Positions 42,999 to 52,158 of a DNA stretch of 64,000 nucleotides are shown one piece after another. Every line of letters begins with the position of its first letter. Within the stretch, counting starts at the first letter, position 1. The DNA is taken from positions 620,001 to 684,000 of the forward strand of contig JAULBX010011099.1 in assembly GCA_032358255.1 (NCBI GenBank), in the 5' to 3' direction. Origin of the DNA: Heterotrichella gracilis (Eukaryota; Sar; Xanthophyceae; Tribonematales; Xanthonemataceae). The position numbers and the translations under genes were made by a program. The notes beneath the pieces were generated by a model, which did no database searches, was not told the origin of the DNA, and was given only the letters and a program-made list of their open reading frames with translations.

Positions 42999-43898
42999 TT
43001 AAAAGATCAAATAAGGTAAAAGTTTGTGATACAGAACCTCATCGTGGAGAATCTCCTTGAGATTACTAGCTGTTATGAGGGTTTTTTTACGCCAATCAAA
43101 AATACTCTTGCACACCTCATACGTAATATAGGGATGTTTATTGATCACTTTAAATTCATCTGTGTTCAGGTTCAATTTTTTGATGTTCGCGGCATTCACT
43201 GTAAAATGATCTTTTACTTTAAGGTAAAGGTCCTCATTAAAACCATACACTTCTTTTAATTGTTCAACAGAAAAAAATCCACCTAATAAACTGCGGTATT
43301 TAAGTATACGTCTGGCATAAGTGTTACCAATTCCATGAATGGAAATTAATTGCAAACTATCTGCCCCATTTAATTCGATCTTTTGTTGAACCTTCTTATC
43401 GACGATCACTGCAGGGCGATTCTCTCCTTTTAATTTTGTTTCCTTTTCTGGTTTGATTTCGTTTCCAATAATAATATATGGCTCTAATTGGACATAAAAA
43501 TCATCGCTCAGGCCATATACTTTTTTAAGATCGGATTTTTGTTTGAATACAAAACCTTTGTTTCTGAATTTCATAAATACGGCACTTGTTTTTTTTGAAA
43601 AACCCAAGGCAGTCAATTCTTGCTGCGTGACTTTATTTGGATCAAATAAAAAAAGTTTGTGCGATGAGTGATCAGTTACATTTTCGTTTTTGTGAAATGC
43701 ATTTTCAGACTGAGAGGAACTATCCAGCATGCGCTCCATCACAGGCAAATTGTAAACCTGAATAGGATCGGGCTTTATAAAATAAGGATAGCTAAGTCGG
43801 ACAATTAAAAGAACAAAACTGATGCTGATCAGTAAAAACAAACCATTGCGCTGTTGTTTATGAAAGCCGAAATAACTAGTCAGAAAGCGTTTTACCAT
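42999..43898 (-). CDS. ComEA-like helix-hairpin-helix protein
   Basis: 299 aa from ATG 43898 (MVKRFLTSYFGFHKQQRNG); an upstream in-frame start at 43937 would lie in the permease gene and adds an unlikely hydrophobic lead. One membrane helix (about 18-38). Helix-hairpin-helix motifs follow as in ComEA/T2SK families: DPNKVTQQELTALGFSKKTS, ELNGADSLQLISIHGIGNTYARRI and KLNLNTDEFKVINKHPYITYEVC. Could bind DNA in the periplasm, although such proteins in Bacteroidota have no proven role. It overlaps the permease 3' end by 23 bp. Confidence 0.82.
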   Translation of the reverse strand: MVKRFLTSYFGFHKQQRNGLFLLISISFVLLIVRLSYPYFIKPDPIQVYNLPVMERMLDSSSQSENAFHKNENVTDHSSHKLFLFDPNKVTQQELTALGFSKKTSAVFMKFRNKGFVFKQKSDLKKVYGLSDDFYVQLEPYIIIGNEIKPEKETKLKGENRPAVIVDKKVQQKIELNGADSLQLISIHGIGNTYARRILKYRSLLGGFFSVEQLKEVYGFNEDLYLKVKDHFTVNAANIKKLNLNTDEFKVINKHPYITYEVCKSIFDWRKKTLITASNLKEILHDEVLYHKLLPYLIF

Positions 43899-45315
43899 GT
43901 TTGGGTCTATTAAAAAAATAATAAACAGGAACACCAATGGCCATGATCAACAAACCTAAAAAAGTATTTTGAGGCTTAAAGATCAAGAGGTCAATGCAGA
44001 TGCCCCCGGCTAAAAGGATGTATAGTGCCGGAACTATAGGGTACCCAAAGGCTTTGTAGGGGCGCGGTGCAGTAGGTTCGGTTTTACGTAAATAAAACAA
44101 AGCGCCAATGGTTACAATGTAAAAAATGAGTGAGGCGAAGGTGCAATAATCCAATAAGGAACCATACGATCCGCTTAAACAAAGAACAGAAGCCCAAACA
44201 GCTTGCAGCCACAAGGCTTTTGAAGGCACATCGTAACGATTGACGTATGCGGCCGATTTAAAGAACAATCCTTCGTTGGCCATAGCCTGAAACAAACGCG
44301 CTCCCGATAAAATTAAACCATTGTTACATCCAAAGGTAGAAATGATGATGAGTAAGGCCATGATGGAGGAGGAGATGTCGCCGAAGATGGGAAACATAGC
44401 AGCTGATCCCACACGGTCGTTTTCCGCATAAGCAATACCACGTTCAAACACGCTGAGCCCATCCGGAGAACCTAGGGCAGGAAGCAAAATAAAATAAGCT
44501 ACATTGGCTAATAAATAGAGTAGGGTCACTATAAGCACCCCAATTAATAAACCCAATGGAATATTTTTCTGAGGTTCTTTAATTTCTCCGGCAATGAAGG
44601 TCACGTTATTCCAGGCGTCACTGCTAAACAAGGAGCCTATGAGTGCCACACCAATAGCAGCTAACAAAGCCGAAAGTTCAAAACCCTCTGTTTGTGTATC
44701 ATTCACTAAAGGATGAAATGGCAAACTCATATTCGCATCCCAATACGAGCTTTTGTAACCTAGTGATAATCCTAAAATGATCAGACCTAAAAGCGCCAGA
44801 ATTTTTGTACTGGTAAAGATCCTCTGAATGATTTTTCCGTTATTAATGCCATGTGTATTTAAATACGTGAGAAAAATGATAGAGAGCACACCTAAGATCT
44901 GAGTACTTGAAATGGCGAAGCCGCCGGCAGAAACAATGACATGTTGTTCATTAAAAAAAGGAATAAAAACACCCACATATCTTGCAAAAGCCACTGCCAC
45001 TGCTGCTATCACTCCGGTTTGAATCACTGTAAAAACGGTCCAACCATAAACAAAAGAGGTGAGTTTGCCAAAAGCGCGTTTTAAATAAATAAACTGTCCT
45101 CCGGCATTTGGCATCATTCCGGCAAGCTCACCATAACTCAAAGCTGCAAACAAAGTGATCACTCCGCTAATGATCCAACACATCAACACCCAGAAGGGGG
45201 AGCCTAATACCCGCATCATATCGGCACTTACAATAAAAATGCCCGAGCCAATCATACTGCCCGACACAATCATGATGGTGTCAAATAAATTTAAACTCCG
45301 TTTATGTTCAGGCAT
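43876..45315 (-). CDS. APC-family amino acid permease
   Basis: 479 aa, about twelve membrane helices. The first helix has the unwound motif VSGSMIGSGIFIVSADM and TM3/4 region YGELAGMMPNAGGQFIYLKRAFG, both conserved in the LAT/APC superfamily. Cytoplasmic-membrane amino acid transporter; the substrate cannot be deduced. The mRNA continues into the helix-hairpin-helix gene. Confidence 0.92.
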   Translation of the reverse strand: MPEHKRSLNLFDTIMIVSGSMIGSGIFIVSADMMRVLGSPFWVLMCWIISGVITLFAALSYGELAGMMPNAGGQFIYLKRAFGKLTSFVYGWTVFTVIQTGVIAAVAVAFARYVGVFIPFFNEQHVIVSAGGFAISSTQILGVLSIIFLTYLNTHGINNGKIIQRIFTSTKILALLGLIILGLSLGYKSSYWDANMSLPFHPLVNDTQTEGFELSALLAAIGVALIGSLFSSDAWNNVTFIAGEIKEPQKNIPLGLLIGVLIVTLLYLLANVAYFILLPALGSPDGLSVFERGIAYAENDRVGSAAMFPIFGDISSSIMALLIIISTFGCNNGLILSGARLFQAMANEGLFFKSAAYVNRYDVPSKALWLQAVWASVLCLSGSYGSLLDYCTFASLIFYIVTIGALFYLRKTEPTAPRPYKAFGYPIVPALYILLAGGICIDLLIFKPQNTFLGLLIMAIGVPVYYFFNRPKHGKTLSD

Positions 45316-45444
45316 ATTAGATTTTAGTTTTAAAGTTACTTAAATTTGCAGGCCAATATATCTATTAATGTGTAAGTAGAAAAAACTTTTTTACGGAAAC
45401 ACAAGTAGAATAAGATGGTTGACTATAAATAAGACATAGTATTT

Positions 45445-45984
45445 ATGAAAGTGATCAGCGACAGAGTGAGTATTTTAAAAAAAGAGAACCTTCTCAGCAT
45501 TGTTATTTTACCTACTACCAGCAAAACCAAGCTTAATCTGATGTTTCTCTGGCTGCTGGCCTGGTCGATATGTGGTGTGATCATTTTCACCAATTACTTC
45601 CGTCTCACAAATCCCGATCAAAAATTATTTATTCTTATTTTTCTTTCTTTTTGGGCTTATTTTGAATTTAACATTGCACGGGCATTTATTTGGAAAAAAT
45701 TCGGCAAAGAAAAACTTTGGATCCAAGATGGTATTCTTCATTATCAAAGAGAAATAAATAAAAAAGGAAAGATCAAGGAGTTTAATCTCGATCTAATTGG
45801 CCCACTAAGCATTATTGAACTCAAAGCCACGCGTTTTTCAGATACAATTAACCAGAGTTTTTGGGTTAAGGGCGGTGAACGCATTCAGTTTACTGCTCAG
45901 GCGGCCGTGATCAGTCTGGGTTTACAAATAAACGATAAAGAAGCCCGTGCCATAGTGAATGAGGTGAATGCTTTTCTGCCTTAA
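45445..45984 (+). CDS. Small membrane protein with two helices, unknown
   Basis: 179 aa. Two membrane helices (about 33-50 and 59-78) are followed by a ~95-residue soluble beta-rich domain (LWIQDGILHYQREINKKGKIKEFNLDL) that resembles a bacterial PH-like fold. Monocistronic, divergent from the permease and followed by the T9SS protease promoter region. No function is assigned. Confidence 0.65.
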   Translation: MKVISDRVSILKKENLLSIVILPTTSKTKLNLMFLWLLAWSICGVIIFTNYFRLTNPDQKLFILIFLSFWAYFEFNIARAFIWKKFGKEKLWIQDGILHYQREINKKGKIKEFNLDLIGPLSIIELKATRFSDTINQSFWVKGGERIQFTAQAAVISLGLQINDKEARAIVNEVNAFLP

Positions 45985-46047
45985 TTGAAACCAAACTTTA
46001 TTCGACGATTTCTGAGTTTTTAATTCGGAATAATGCTAAACTTTCGT

Positions 46048-46094
46048 CAAAACAACTTGTTTTGCAGAGGTAAAAGAAAAATTCAATACATTTA
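46048..46094 (+). promoter_or_regulatory. Promoter candidate with 17-bp perfect palindrome at -33
   Basis: CAAAACAA (46048-46055), C, TTGTTTTG (46057-46064) is a perfect palindrome; its right end supplies a -33 TTTG (46061-46064). TACATTTA (46087-46094), one base from TAnnTTTG, follows 22 bp later and 20 bp before the ATG at 46115. Operator-over-promoter layout. Confidence 0.4.
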
Positions 46095-46114
46095 AGGTTT
46101 TACAAATTAATCGC

Positions 46115-48397
46115 ATGAAAAAGACATTTCTTTATCTGAGTCTCTTATCGTTTCTTGGAACAAAAGCACAAGTGAGCAATCAACACCGCACCTGCGGAAC
46201 CCCTGTATTGCCGCAACAATATGAGAGTTGGGTACAGAGTTTAATAGCCGCAAATACCACCAAATACGGAAGCGCCAATGTGCAATCGGTTTTTAATATT
46301 CCGGTGATCGTTCACATCATTCATAATAATGAAACGGTGAATAGTAATTCAGCTACCAGTGGTAATAACATTAGTGCAGCGCAGGTTCTAGACCAGATCA
46401 ATATTCTCAATAAAGATTTTAACGGCTTAAATGCGGACACCTCTTTAATTCCAAGTGTATTTAAACCTCTATTAGGAAAATTTCAGGTCAACTTTTGTCT
46501 CGCTGTGGTGAATCCCACTGGAGGCATTTTAGCTGAACCCGGAATTGATCGTATTAACAGGGTGGCTAAAGGTTGGTCTACCTTACCTTATTCTTCAACT
46601 TATATTGACGCTACTGTAAAACCCAATAGCATTTGGGATCCAACAAAATATTTAAATATGTGGGTAGCGCCATTGAGCGGAGGTTTGCTTGGATATGCCA
46701 CTTTTCCAAATCCCGGAACCTCCGGTCTATCAGGCTTAACCGGTAGTTTTGGAAGTTCTACGTCAGACGGTGTAGTAATCTTAAATTCTTCTTTTGGAAG
46801 TATTGGGACGGCACAATCGGGCGTATACAACAAAGGACGCACGGCCACTCATGAAATCGGACATTGGATCGGTTTGCGTCATATTTGGGGAGATTCTAAT
46901 TGTGGAAACGACTTTTGTAATGATACCCCACCGGCTCAGACAGCCAATTACAATTGCCCTACCTTTCCTTATAAACTTGGAACCTGCACCAATAATACCA
47001 CCGGTGAAATGACCATGAATTTTATGGATTATACCAATGATGCTTGTATGTATATGTTTACAGCCGATCAAAAATACAGAGCACAATTGATCCTGACCAA
47101 TTCCACCATGAGAGCTGCTTTGGTCACTTCAACAGTTTGTAATTTGCCAAGTTTAACGAACGATATTGGTATCTCTTATGTTTCACGTCCAACCTATTCT
47201 CAGGTGACAAATTGCACCAACTCCATCAGCCCAATTGTAAACGTAACCAATTTCGGATCCACGGCCATCACCTCCGCTACCTTCAGCTTTAATGTGGATG
47301 GAGTGAATACACAAACCATGAGTTGGACCGGCAACGTTGCTCCAAACGCTTCTTTTACTTTGGCTTTAACACCAATACTGAATTTAACCATTGGAGCACA
47401 TGTGTTTAATGTAAGTGTTTCCTCTCCCAATGGTTCAACGGATAATAATCTCATTAATAATAACAACTCTCAACAATTTTTTATCACTTCCAATTTAAGT
47501 GTGAGCGCACCATCGTTTTCTACATGTAATGGTACGGCAGTGGTATTGTTCGCCACAGGTGCCAGCAGCTATAGCTGGAGTACCGGCTCAACAGGCTCTT
47601 CCATCTCTGTGAACCCGACTTTAACAACTGTTTATACGGTAACAGCTGTTACCGGAGCATGCAGTGTTCAAAAAACAGTAACCGTTACTGTGCAAGGAAC
47701 ACCAACCATTGTGCTGAGTCAGACTGCTGTTTGTGAAGGAGAGTTTACGACTTTGTTTGCTTCGGGAGCAACAACCTATACTTGGAACAATTCACAATAC
47801 GGATCAAACATTAATGTGACCTTACTTGCCAATGAGACCATAACTGTTACAGGGGCCTTTAGCGGTGCTTGCGTTAATACGCAAACCTTTTTGATCACTG
47901 CGAATCCATTACCTACTGCTACACTTTCAGCCAACAATTTAAGTTGTCCATCATGCAGCAACGGAAGCATCGCTGTTTCGGTATCCGGTGGACCTGCACC
48001 GTATACATATACCTGGATGCCGGGGAATTTGAATGGTTCTGTGTTAACAGATCTGTCGGCCGGATGTTATACGGTAACTATATCAGATGCCAATGGATGT
48101 AAAACCACTGATTTTGCTTGTGTAAGTTTTGACACCGGTATTTTTGATCAGGTAAAACTGGGTATGCAATCCATCACGATAGTACCTAATCCAACCAATG
48201 GAAAATGCCTGCTCGATCTTAATTTTAAAGGTCTTAAGTACATTGAATTGATGGATATGCAGGGTCGATCATTATTGAAACAAACAACAGAATCAAATTC
48301 GGTGGAAATTGACCTGAGTTCTTTTGCTGAAGCTATGTATTTTGTTAAAATAGTGTCGGGTGACAATTACTTTTTAGGCAAAGTGATCAAGGAATAA
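46115..48397 (+). CDS. Pappalysin-like (M43) zinc metalloprotease, T9SS-secreted
   Basis: 760 aa. Signal peptide (1-18). The catalytic domain (about 45-345) carries the zinc site HEIGHWIGLRHIWGD (about 246-260) and the Met-turn NFMDYTNDACMYMFT, the M43/pappalysin hallmarks. Ig-like modules follow (about 360-600), then a SprB-like module (NLSCPSCSNGSIAVSVSGG...GCYTVTISDANGCKT, about 610-665). A T9SS type A sorting domain ends the protein (IVPNPTNGKCLLDLNF ... YFVKIVSGDN). Secreted or cell-surface protease; a strong terminator follows. Confidence 0.92.
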   Translation: MKKTFLYLSLLSFLGTKAQVSNQHRTCGTPVLPQQYESWVQSLIAANTTKYGSANVQSVFNIPVIVHIIHNNETVNSNSATSGNNISAAQVLDQINILNKDFNGLNADTSLIPSVFKPLLGKFQVNFCLAVVNPTGGILAEPGIDRINRVAKGWSTLPYSSTYIDATVKPNSIWDPTKYLNMWVAPLSGGLLGYATFPNPGTSGLSGLTGSFGSSTSDGVVILNSSFGSIGTAQSGVYNKGRTATHEIGHWIGLRHIWGDSNCGNDFCNDTPPAQTANYNCPTFPYKLGTCTNNTTGEMTMNFMDYTNDACMYMFTADQKYRAQLILTNSTMRAALVTSTVCNLPSLTNDIGISYVSRPTYSQVTNCTNSISPIVNVTNFGSTAITSATFSFNVDGVNTQTMSWTGNVAPNASFTLALTPILNLTIGAHVFNVSVSSPNGSTDNNLINNNNSQQFFITSNLSVSAPSFSTCNGTAVVLFATGASSYSWSTGSTGSSISVNPTLTTVYTVTAVTGACSVQKTVTVTVQGTPTIVLSQTAVCEGEFTTLFASGATTYTWNNSQYGSNINVTLLANETITVTGAFSGACVNTQTFLITANPLPTATLSANNLSCPSCSNGSIAVSVSGGPAPYTYTWMPGNLNGSVLTDLSAGCYTVTISDANGCKTTDFACVSFDTGIFDQVKLGMQSITIVPNPTNGKCLLDLNFKGLKYIELMDMQGRSLLKQTTESNSVEIDLSSFAEAMYFVKIVSGDNYFLGKVIKE

Positions 48398-48415
48398 CTG
48401 TTAAAATTAGAATTT

Positions 48416-48448
48416 AAAAAGCCCGGAATTTAATTTCGGGCTTTTTTT
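48416..48448 (+). terminator. Rho-independent terminator
   Basis: AAAAAGCCCG (48416-48425) pairs with CGGGCTTTTT (from 48437), 11-nt loop, followed by a T-run. It ends the protease transcription unit. Confidence 0.8.
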
Positions 48449-48490
48449 ATGGGATAAACAAAAAATAATTTAACAAAAATTAGTTTCTTG

Positions 48491-48520
48491 TTGTTTGGTT
48501 TGTGTTTTTTACTAAATTTG
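48491..48520 (+). promoter_or_regulatory. Promoter with perfect consensus (TTG - 19 bp - TAAATTTG)
   Basis: TTG at 48491-48493, exactly 19 bp, then TAAATTTG (48513-48520). This is the best promoter match in the window. It lies 29 bp before the ATG at 48550 and excludes an upstream in-frame GTG start. Confidence 0.7.
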
Positions 48521-48549
48521 TTCGTATTCATAAACTAAACTTTATTAAC

Positions 48550-50853
48550 ATGAAAAAAAATTACAGTTTAATTAAATTTTTTATGCTTGTTTTGACCTTA
48601 GCAACGCTAAAGTCAAATGCGCAGTATTGCACCATTAGTGGTGGCTCAACGTATGATGACGAAATATTCAATGTTACTTTTGGGTCATTAAATAATTCAA
48701 GTAATTGCAGTCAAACAGGCGGTGCCGGTTCTATTTTGAATGTGTATTCAAATTATACCGGAATTACAGCTCCAGTAGTAATTCAGGGTTTTTCTTACCC
48801 GCTATCATTTGTGGTTGGTCAGTGTAACACGTACGCCTATGGTGGATATGTGAGAGTATGGATTGATTACAACCAGAACGGTGTATTCACTGATCCGGGT
48901 GAGCAGATCTACACTTCGCCATACACTACATTTGCTGTGGCAGGTACTTCCATCAGTGCCGGTAACATCACCATCCCTGCTTCTGCTACTCCGGGCACCA
49001 CACGTATGCGTGTTACTGCCATGGAAAGTGGTTTACCAGGGCCGTGTACTACTCCAACATGGGGTGAGGTAGAAGATTATAACGTATTAATTATTACACC
49101 AACTCCTTGCTCAAGCACTCCGGGAGCAAATTCCATTGTAACACCTACTGCTCCAATTTGTCCAAACACTAACGTAAACCTGGCCCTTGCCAATCAATAC
49201 ACAGTAGTTGGTATTACTTATCAATGGTATTCTTCTACTACATCATCAGTAGGACCTTTTACCAGTGTTTCCGGTGGAACAAACTATGCCTTGACTACTC
49301 CAAGTTTAACTACCAATACATGGTATACTTCAGTGATCACTTGTACAAATACTGCCGGTTCTACTACTACAACGGTTGGTCAGGTGCAAGTATCAGGTGT
49401 TGTAACCAACTCGGTTCCTTATTACGAATCATTTGAAGGTATCGGTGCAAACAACAAATTGCCTAATTGTTCATGGGCAGCAAGTGCAACGCCTACCATC
49501 ACTCAAACGTATATTAATACCCAAAATGCTAACCGTCAGGCGCGCACCGGATCAAAATTCGCCGCTTTTTATGGTTACTATATTAATGGAACAAACTATT
49601 TTTATACCAATGGTATTCAAATGGAGCCGGGAATCACTTACTCTGCTTCTGTTTGGTTTACGACTGAGTACTATGGTTATACCAATTTTTTAGAATTTGC
49701 CATTGAGTTAGGAACAAGTCAGTCTTCAGTAGGTTTGGTGAGTATTGCTTCAAAGAGTCCTGCTGCCAGCGCCATTTACACTTCCTTATCAAATACCTTC
49801 ACGGTACCTAATTCAGGGTTGTATTATGTAGCTATTAAAGCCACCAGTAACGGTCAGTATGGCTCACAGTATTTATCATGGGATGATTTATCCATTATTA
49901 TTCCTTGTTCGTTAAATTCTCCTTCTGTGACTTTAGCAGTAAGCAACCAAACAATTTGTAAAGGCCAAACAGTTAATTTAACTGCCACTGGTGCCGATAC
50001 GTATTTATGGAATACAGGTGCAACAGGTTCGTCTCTAACCGATACGCCGAATAATTCATCCATGTATTCTGTTGTAGCAACTAGTTCATTGAGCGGATGT
50101 TCTGTAACTCTTGCCTCACAAATGGTAACTGTTAACGAAACGCCTAATATTATTGTTTACAGCAACAAACCGGCTATTTGTGCAGGTCAGTCAGCAAACC
50201 TTACTGCTATGGGTGCTACAAGTTATACTTGGAGCAACAATGCCAGCACTTCTATGATTTCAGTATCGCCGAACACTACTACTTCTTATACAGTATTAGG
50301 TTCTAATGCTTTTAATTGTGTTGGAACAGCAGTTCAACAAATCATTGTAAATCCAAATCCAACAGTAACTGTTAGCAGCAATGCTTCAGATCCTGCTCAG
50401 ATCTGTAAAGGAGAAGCAGTAACCTTAACCGGAAATGGTGCAGTTACTTATTCATGGGCTGCCAGCTCATTGTTTATTACAGCTCCTCAAGCTATTATTA
50501 ATCCAATGGTAACGACTACTTATACTGTTAGCGGTGTAAATGCAAACGGCTGTACAGGTACAACTACTTTTGTTCAAACAGTGGCAGAATGTACCGGTAT
50601 TAATGAAGCTAATAACGGCATCAGCGGTTTGAGTGTGTATCCAAATCCAACTTCGGGAGTATTCACTGTTGAATTATCTAATAGCTCTACAAAAACAGTT
50701 CAGGTAACTGATCTTACCGGCAGAGTAGTGATGACAAATTCAAGCAACACCGATAAAATGAATTTAAACATCAGCTCATTAGCAAATGGAATTTACTATG
50801 TAAAGATCCAATCTAACAATGCGGTTGAAACTATCAAAATTGTGAAGAACTAA
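48550..50853 (+). CDS. T9SS-secreted GEVED-domain surface protein with Ig-like modules
   Basis: 767 aa from ATG 48550. Signal peptide about 1-25 (ending SNAQ). A GEVED domain (about 30-180) has WIDYNQNGVFTDPGEQIY, GTTRMRVTAME and WGEVEDYNVLI. A carbohydrate/adhesion-type beta domain (about 285-455) and three Ig-like modules (CKGQTVNLTATGADTYLW, CAGQSANLTAMGATSYTW, CKGEAVTLTGNGAVTYSW) follow. T9SS type A sorting domain at the end (VYPNPTSGVFTVEL ... NGIYYVKIQS). Probably a highly expressed adhesin, judging by its promoter and terminator. Confidence 0.9.
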   Translation: MKKNYSLIKFFMLVLTLATLKSNAQYCTISGGSTYDDEIFNVTFGSLNNSSNCSQTGGAGSILNVYSNYTGITAPVVIQGFSYPLSFVVGQCNTYAYGGYVRVWIDYNQNGVFTDPGEQIYTSPYTTFAVAGTSISAGNITIPASATPGTTRMRVTAMESGLPGPCTTPTWGEVEDYNVLIITPTPCSSTPGANSIVTPTAPICPNTNVNLALANQYTVVGITYQWYSSTTSSVGPFTSVSGGTNYALTTPSLTTNTWYTSVITCTNTAGSTTTTVGQVQVSGVVTNSVPYYESFEGIGANNKLPNCSWAASATPTITQTYINTQNANRQARTGSKFAAFYGYYINGTNYFYTNGIQMEPGITYSASVWFTTEYYGYTNFLEFAIELGTSQSSVGLVSIASKSPAASAIYTSLSNTFTVPNSGLYYVAIKATSNGQYGSQYLSWDDLSIIIPCSLNSPSVTLAVSNQTICKGQTVNLTATGADTYLWNTGATGSSLTDTPNNSSMYSVVATSSLSGCSVTLASQMVTVNETPNIIVYSNKPAICAGQSANLTAMGATSYTWSNNASTSMISVSPNTTTSYTVLGSNAFNCVGTAVQQIIVNPNPTVTVSSNASDPAQICKGEAVTLTGNGAVTYSWAASSLFITAPQAIINPMVTTTYTVSGVNANGCTGTTTFVQTVAECTGINEANNGISGLSVYPNPTSGVFTVELSNSSTKTVQVTDLTGRVVMTNSSNTDKMNLNISSLANGIYYVKIQSNNAVETIKIVKN

Positions 50854-50874
50854 GACTTCAGATCAAAAATAATT

Positions 50875-50909
50875 AAAGCCCCTTCCCTTAACGGAAGGGG
50901 CTTTTTTTT
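50875..50909 (+). terminator. Strong Rho-independent terminator
   Basis: AAAGCCCCTTCC (50875-50886) and GGAAGGGGCTTT (50893-50904), 6-nt loop, followed by a T-run. Perfect 12-bp stem after the GEVED gene. Confidence 0.9.
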
Positions 50910-51018
50910 GCGCTTAAAATAATAAGTGTATTTACTTATCTATCTCAAATCAGGCTATAAAGCAAACAGATAGAACGTTTAAATTTGAAGGAAATAAAGC
51001 TATGGATATATTTACATC

Positions 51019-51126
51019 ATGTTCTTAAACATCAAGTCAAGACTAGAAAACGGCATTGAGACCGTTAAAATTAAATGTGCAGGAGGAAAAGAATTAATGA
51101 AGGATCTTAAAGATCAATTCTTTTAA
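51019..51126 (+). CDS. Possible 35-aa peptide overlapping the holA 3' end (weak)
   Basis: ATG at 51019 with a TATATTTA box just upstream (51006-51013). The peptide is basic (MFLNIKSRLENGIETVKIKC...). The last 33 bp are antisense to the end of holA. No further support; it may be chance. Confidence 0.15.
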   Translation: MFLNIKSRLENGIETVKIKCAGGKELMKDLKDQFF

Positions 51127-52158
51127 TAGCTCACCATAAGGAACAGAGGCATTATCCACCCCTTTCGACTTTAGATCGTATTCTTTTAAATAAGCAAAAA
51201 TTTGCTTCAACTTGGATGAATTATAATTGAGCGCCGCCTTGGCATATCCGTCCACAAAAAAGGGATTCACGCCTAAAGCAGCAGCAACCGAAAATTTACT
51301 TCGGTCACTTAAAAAATGGTATTGTAAGATCTTACTGTAATACGAATACAAAGAAGCCAATACTTTTGGCGCCGGATTTTCTTTTTCGTTTGCCGCAAAA
51401 TGTTGTATGATGCGATTTGCCTTTAACACATCTTTTTTTGCCAAGGCTTCTTGCAATTCAAACACATTAAAATCTTTACTGATGCCAATGTTTTCCTGAA
51501 TCAGTTCTAAGGTAATTTCCTTTCCACTTGGCCAATTGATGAGTAGTTTATTGAGTTCATTGGCAATTTTACTCAGATCATTACCCAGGGATTCTGCTAA
51601 CAGAATGGAAGCTTTAGGACTAATGCTGTGATTTTTTTCTTTTAAATATGTGTTGATCCATTCAGGAATCTGGTTATCGTATAATTTTTTTGTCTCCAGG
51701 TACACCGCGTTCTTTTGAATCGCTTTGGCAATGGCACTGCGTTTATCAAGCTTTTTGTATTTGTAACAAAAAACAAGAATGGTACTTGGTTGTGGATTTA
51801 AAATGTAATTTAAAAAGTTTTGTGTTGACCCTCCGCCGCTGTTTTTTGAAGGTCCTGCCTCCTCATCTGAATCGGCACTTTTATTCAGTTCTTTGATATT
51901 TTGCGCTTCCTTTACAATCACCACATTGTATTCACTCATCATGGGAAATTGTTTGGCCAGACCAAGCACGGCCGATAGATCGACGTCTTTACCATAAACT
52001 ACCGACTGATTAAACTCCTTGTCCGCCTCATCCAGTACATTGTTTTCAATAAAGTCACTAATAACATCAATATAAAAGGCTTCTTCACCACTTAAAAAAT
52101 AAATGGGCTTGTAGATTTTCCGTTTAAGATCCAGTAATATTTGATTGACCTCTTTCAA
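51094..52158 (-). CDS. holA: DNA polymerase III delta subunit
   Basis: 354 aa. N-terminal P-loop-like region without a Walker A but with the conserved YFLSGEEAFYIDVISDFIE, the AAA+ mid-domain (STILVFCYKYKKLDKRSAIAKAI), and the C-terminal collar domain (LEQIFAYLKEYDLKSKG-type ending: LKQIFAYLKEYDLKSKGV). It opens the sliding-clamp ring in the clamp loader. ATG overlaps the stop of the TPR kinase by 4 nt, an unusual pairing of a replication gene with a sensor gene. Confidence 0.93.
   Translation of the reverse strand: MKEVNQILLDLKRKIYKPIYFLSGEEAFYIDVISDFIENNVLDEADKEFNQSVVYGKDVDLSAVLGLAKQFPMMSEYNVVIVKEAQNIKELNKSADSDEEAGPSKNSGGGSTQNFLNYILNPQPSTILVFCYKYKKLDKRSAIAKAIQKNAVYLETKKLYDNQIPEWINTYLKEKNHSISPKASILLAESLGNDLSKIANELNKLLINWPSGKEITLELIQENIGISKDFNVFELQEALAKKDVLKANRIIQHFAANEKENPAPKVLASLYSYYSKILQYHFLSDRSKFSVAAALGVNPFFVDGYAKAALNYNSSKLKQIFAYLKEYDLKSKGVDNASVPYGELLKELIFKILH

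Noticed and set aside
48502-48549. GTG start at 48502 for the GEVED protein
   Set aside because: It lies between the -33 and -7 boxes of the best promoter in the window; ATG 48550 begins a normal signal peptide.
50875-50909. Small RNA gene after the GEVED gene
   Set aside because: A simple strong terminator with T-run explains the hairpin.
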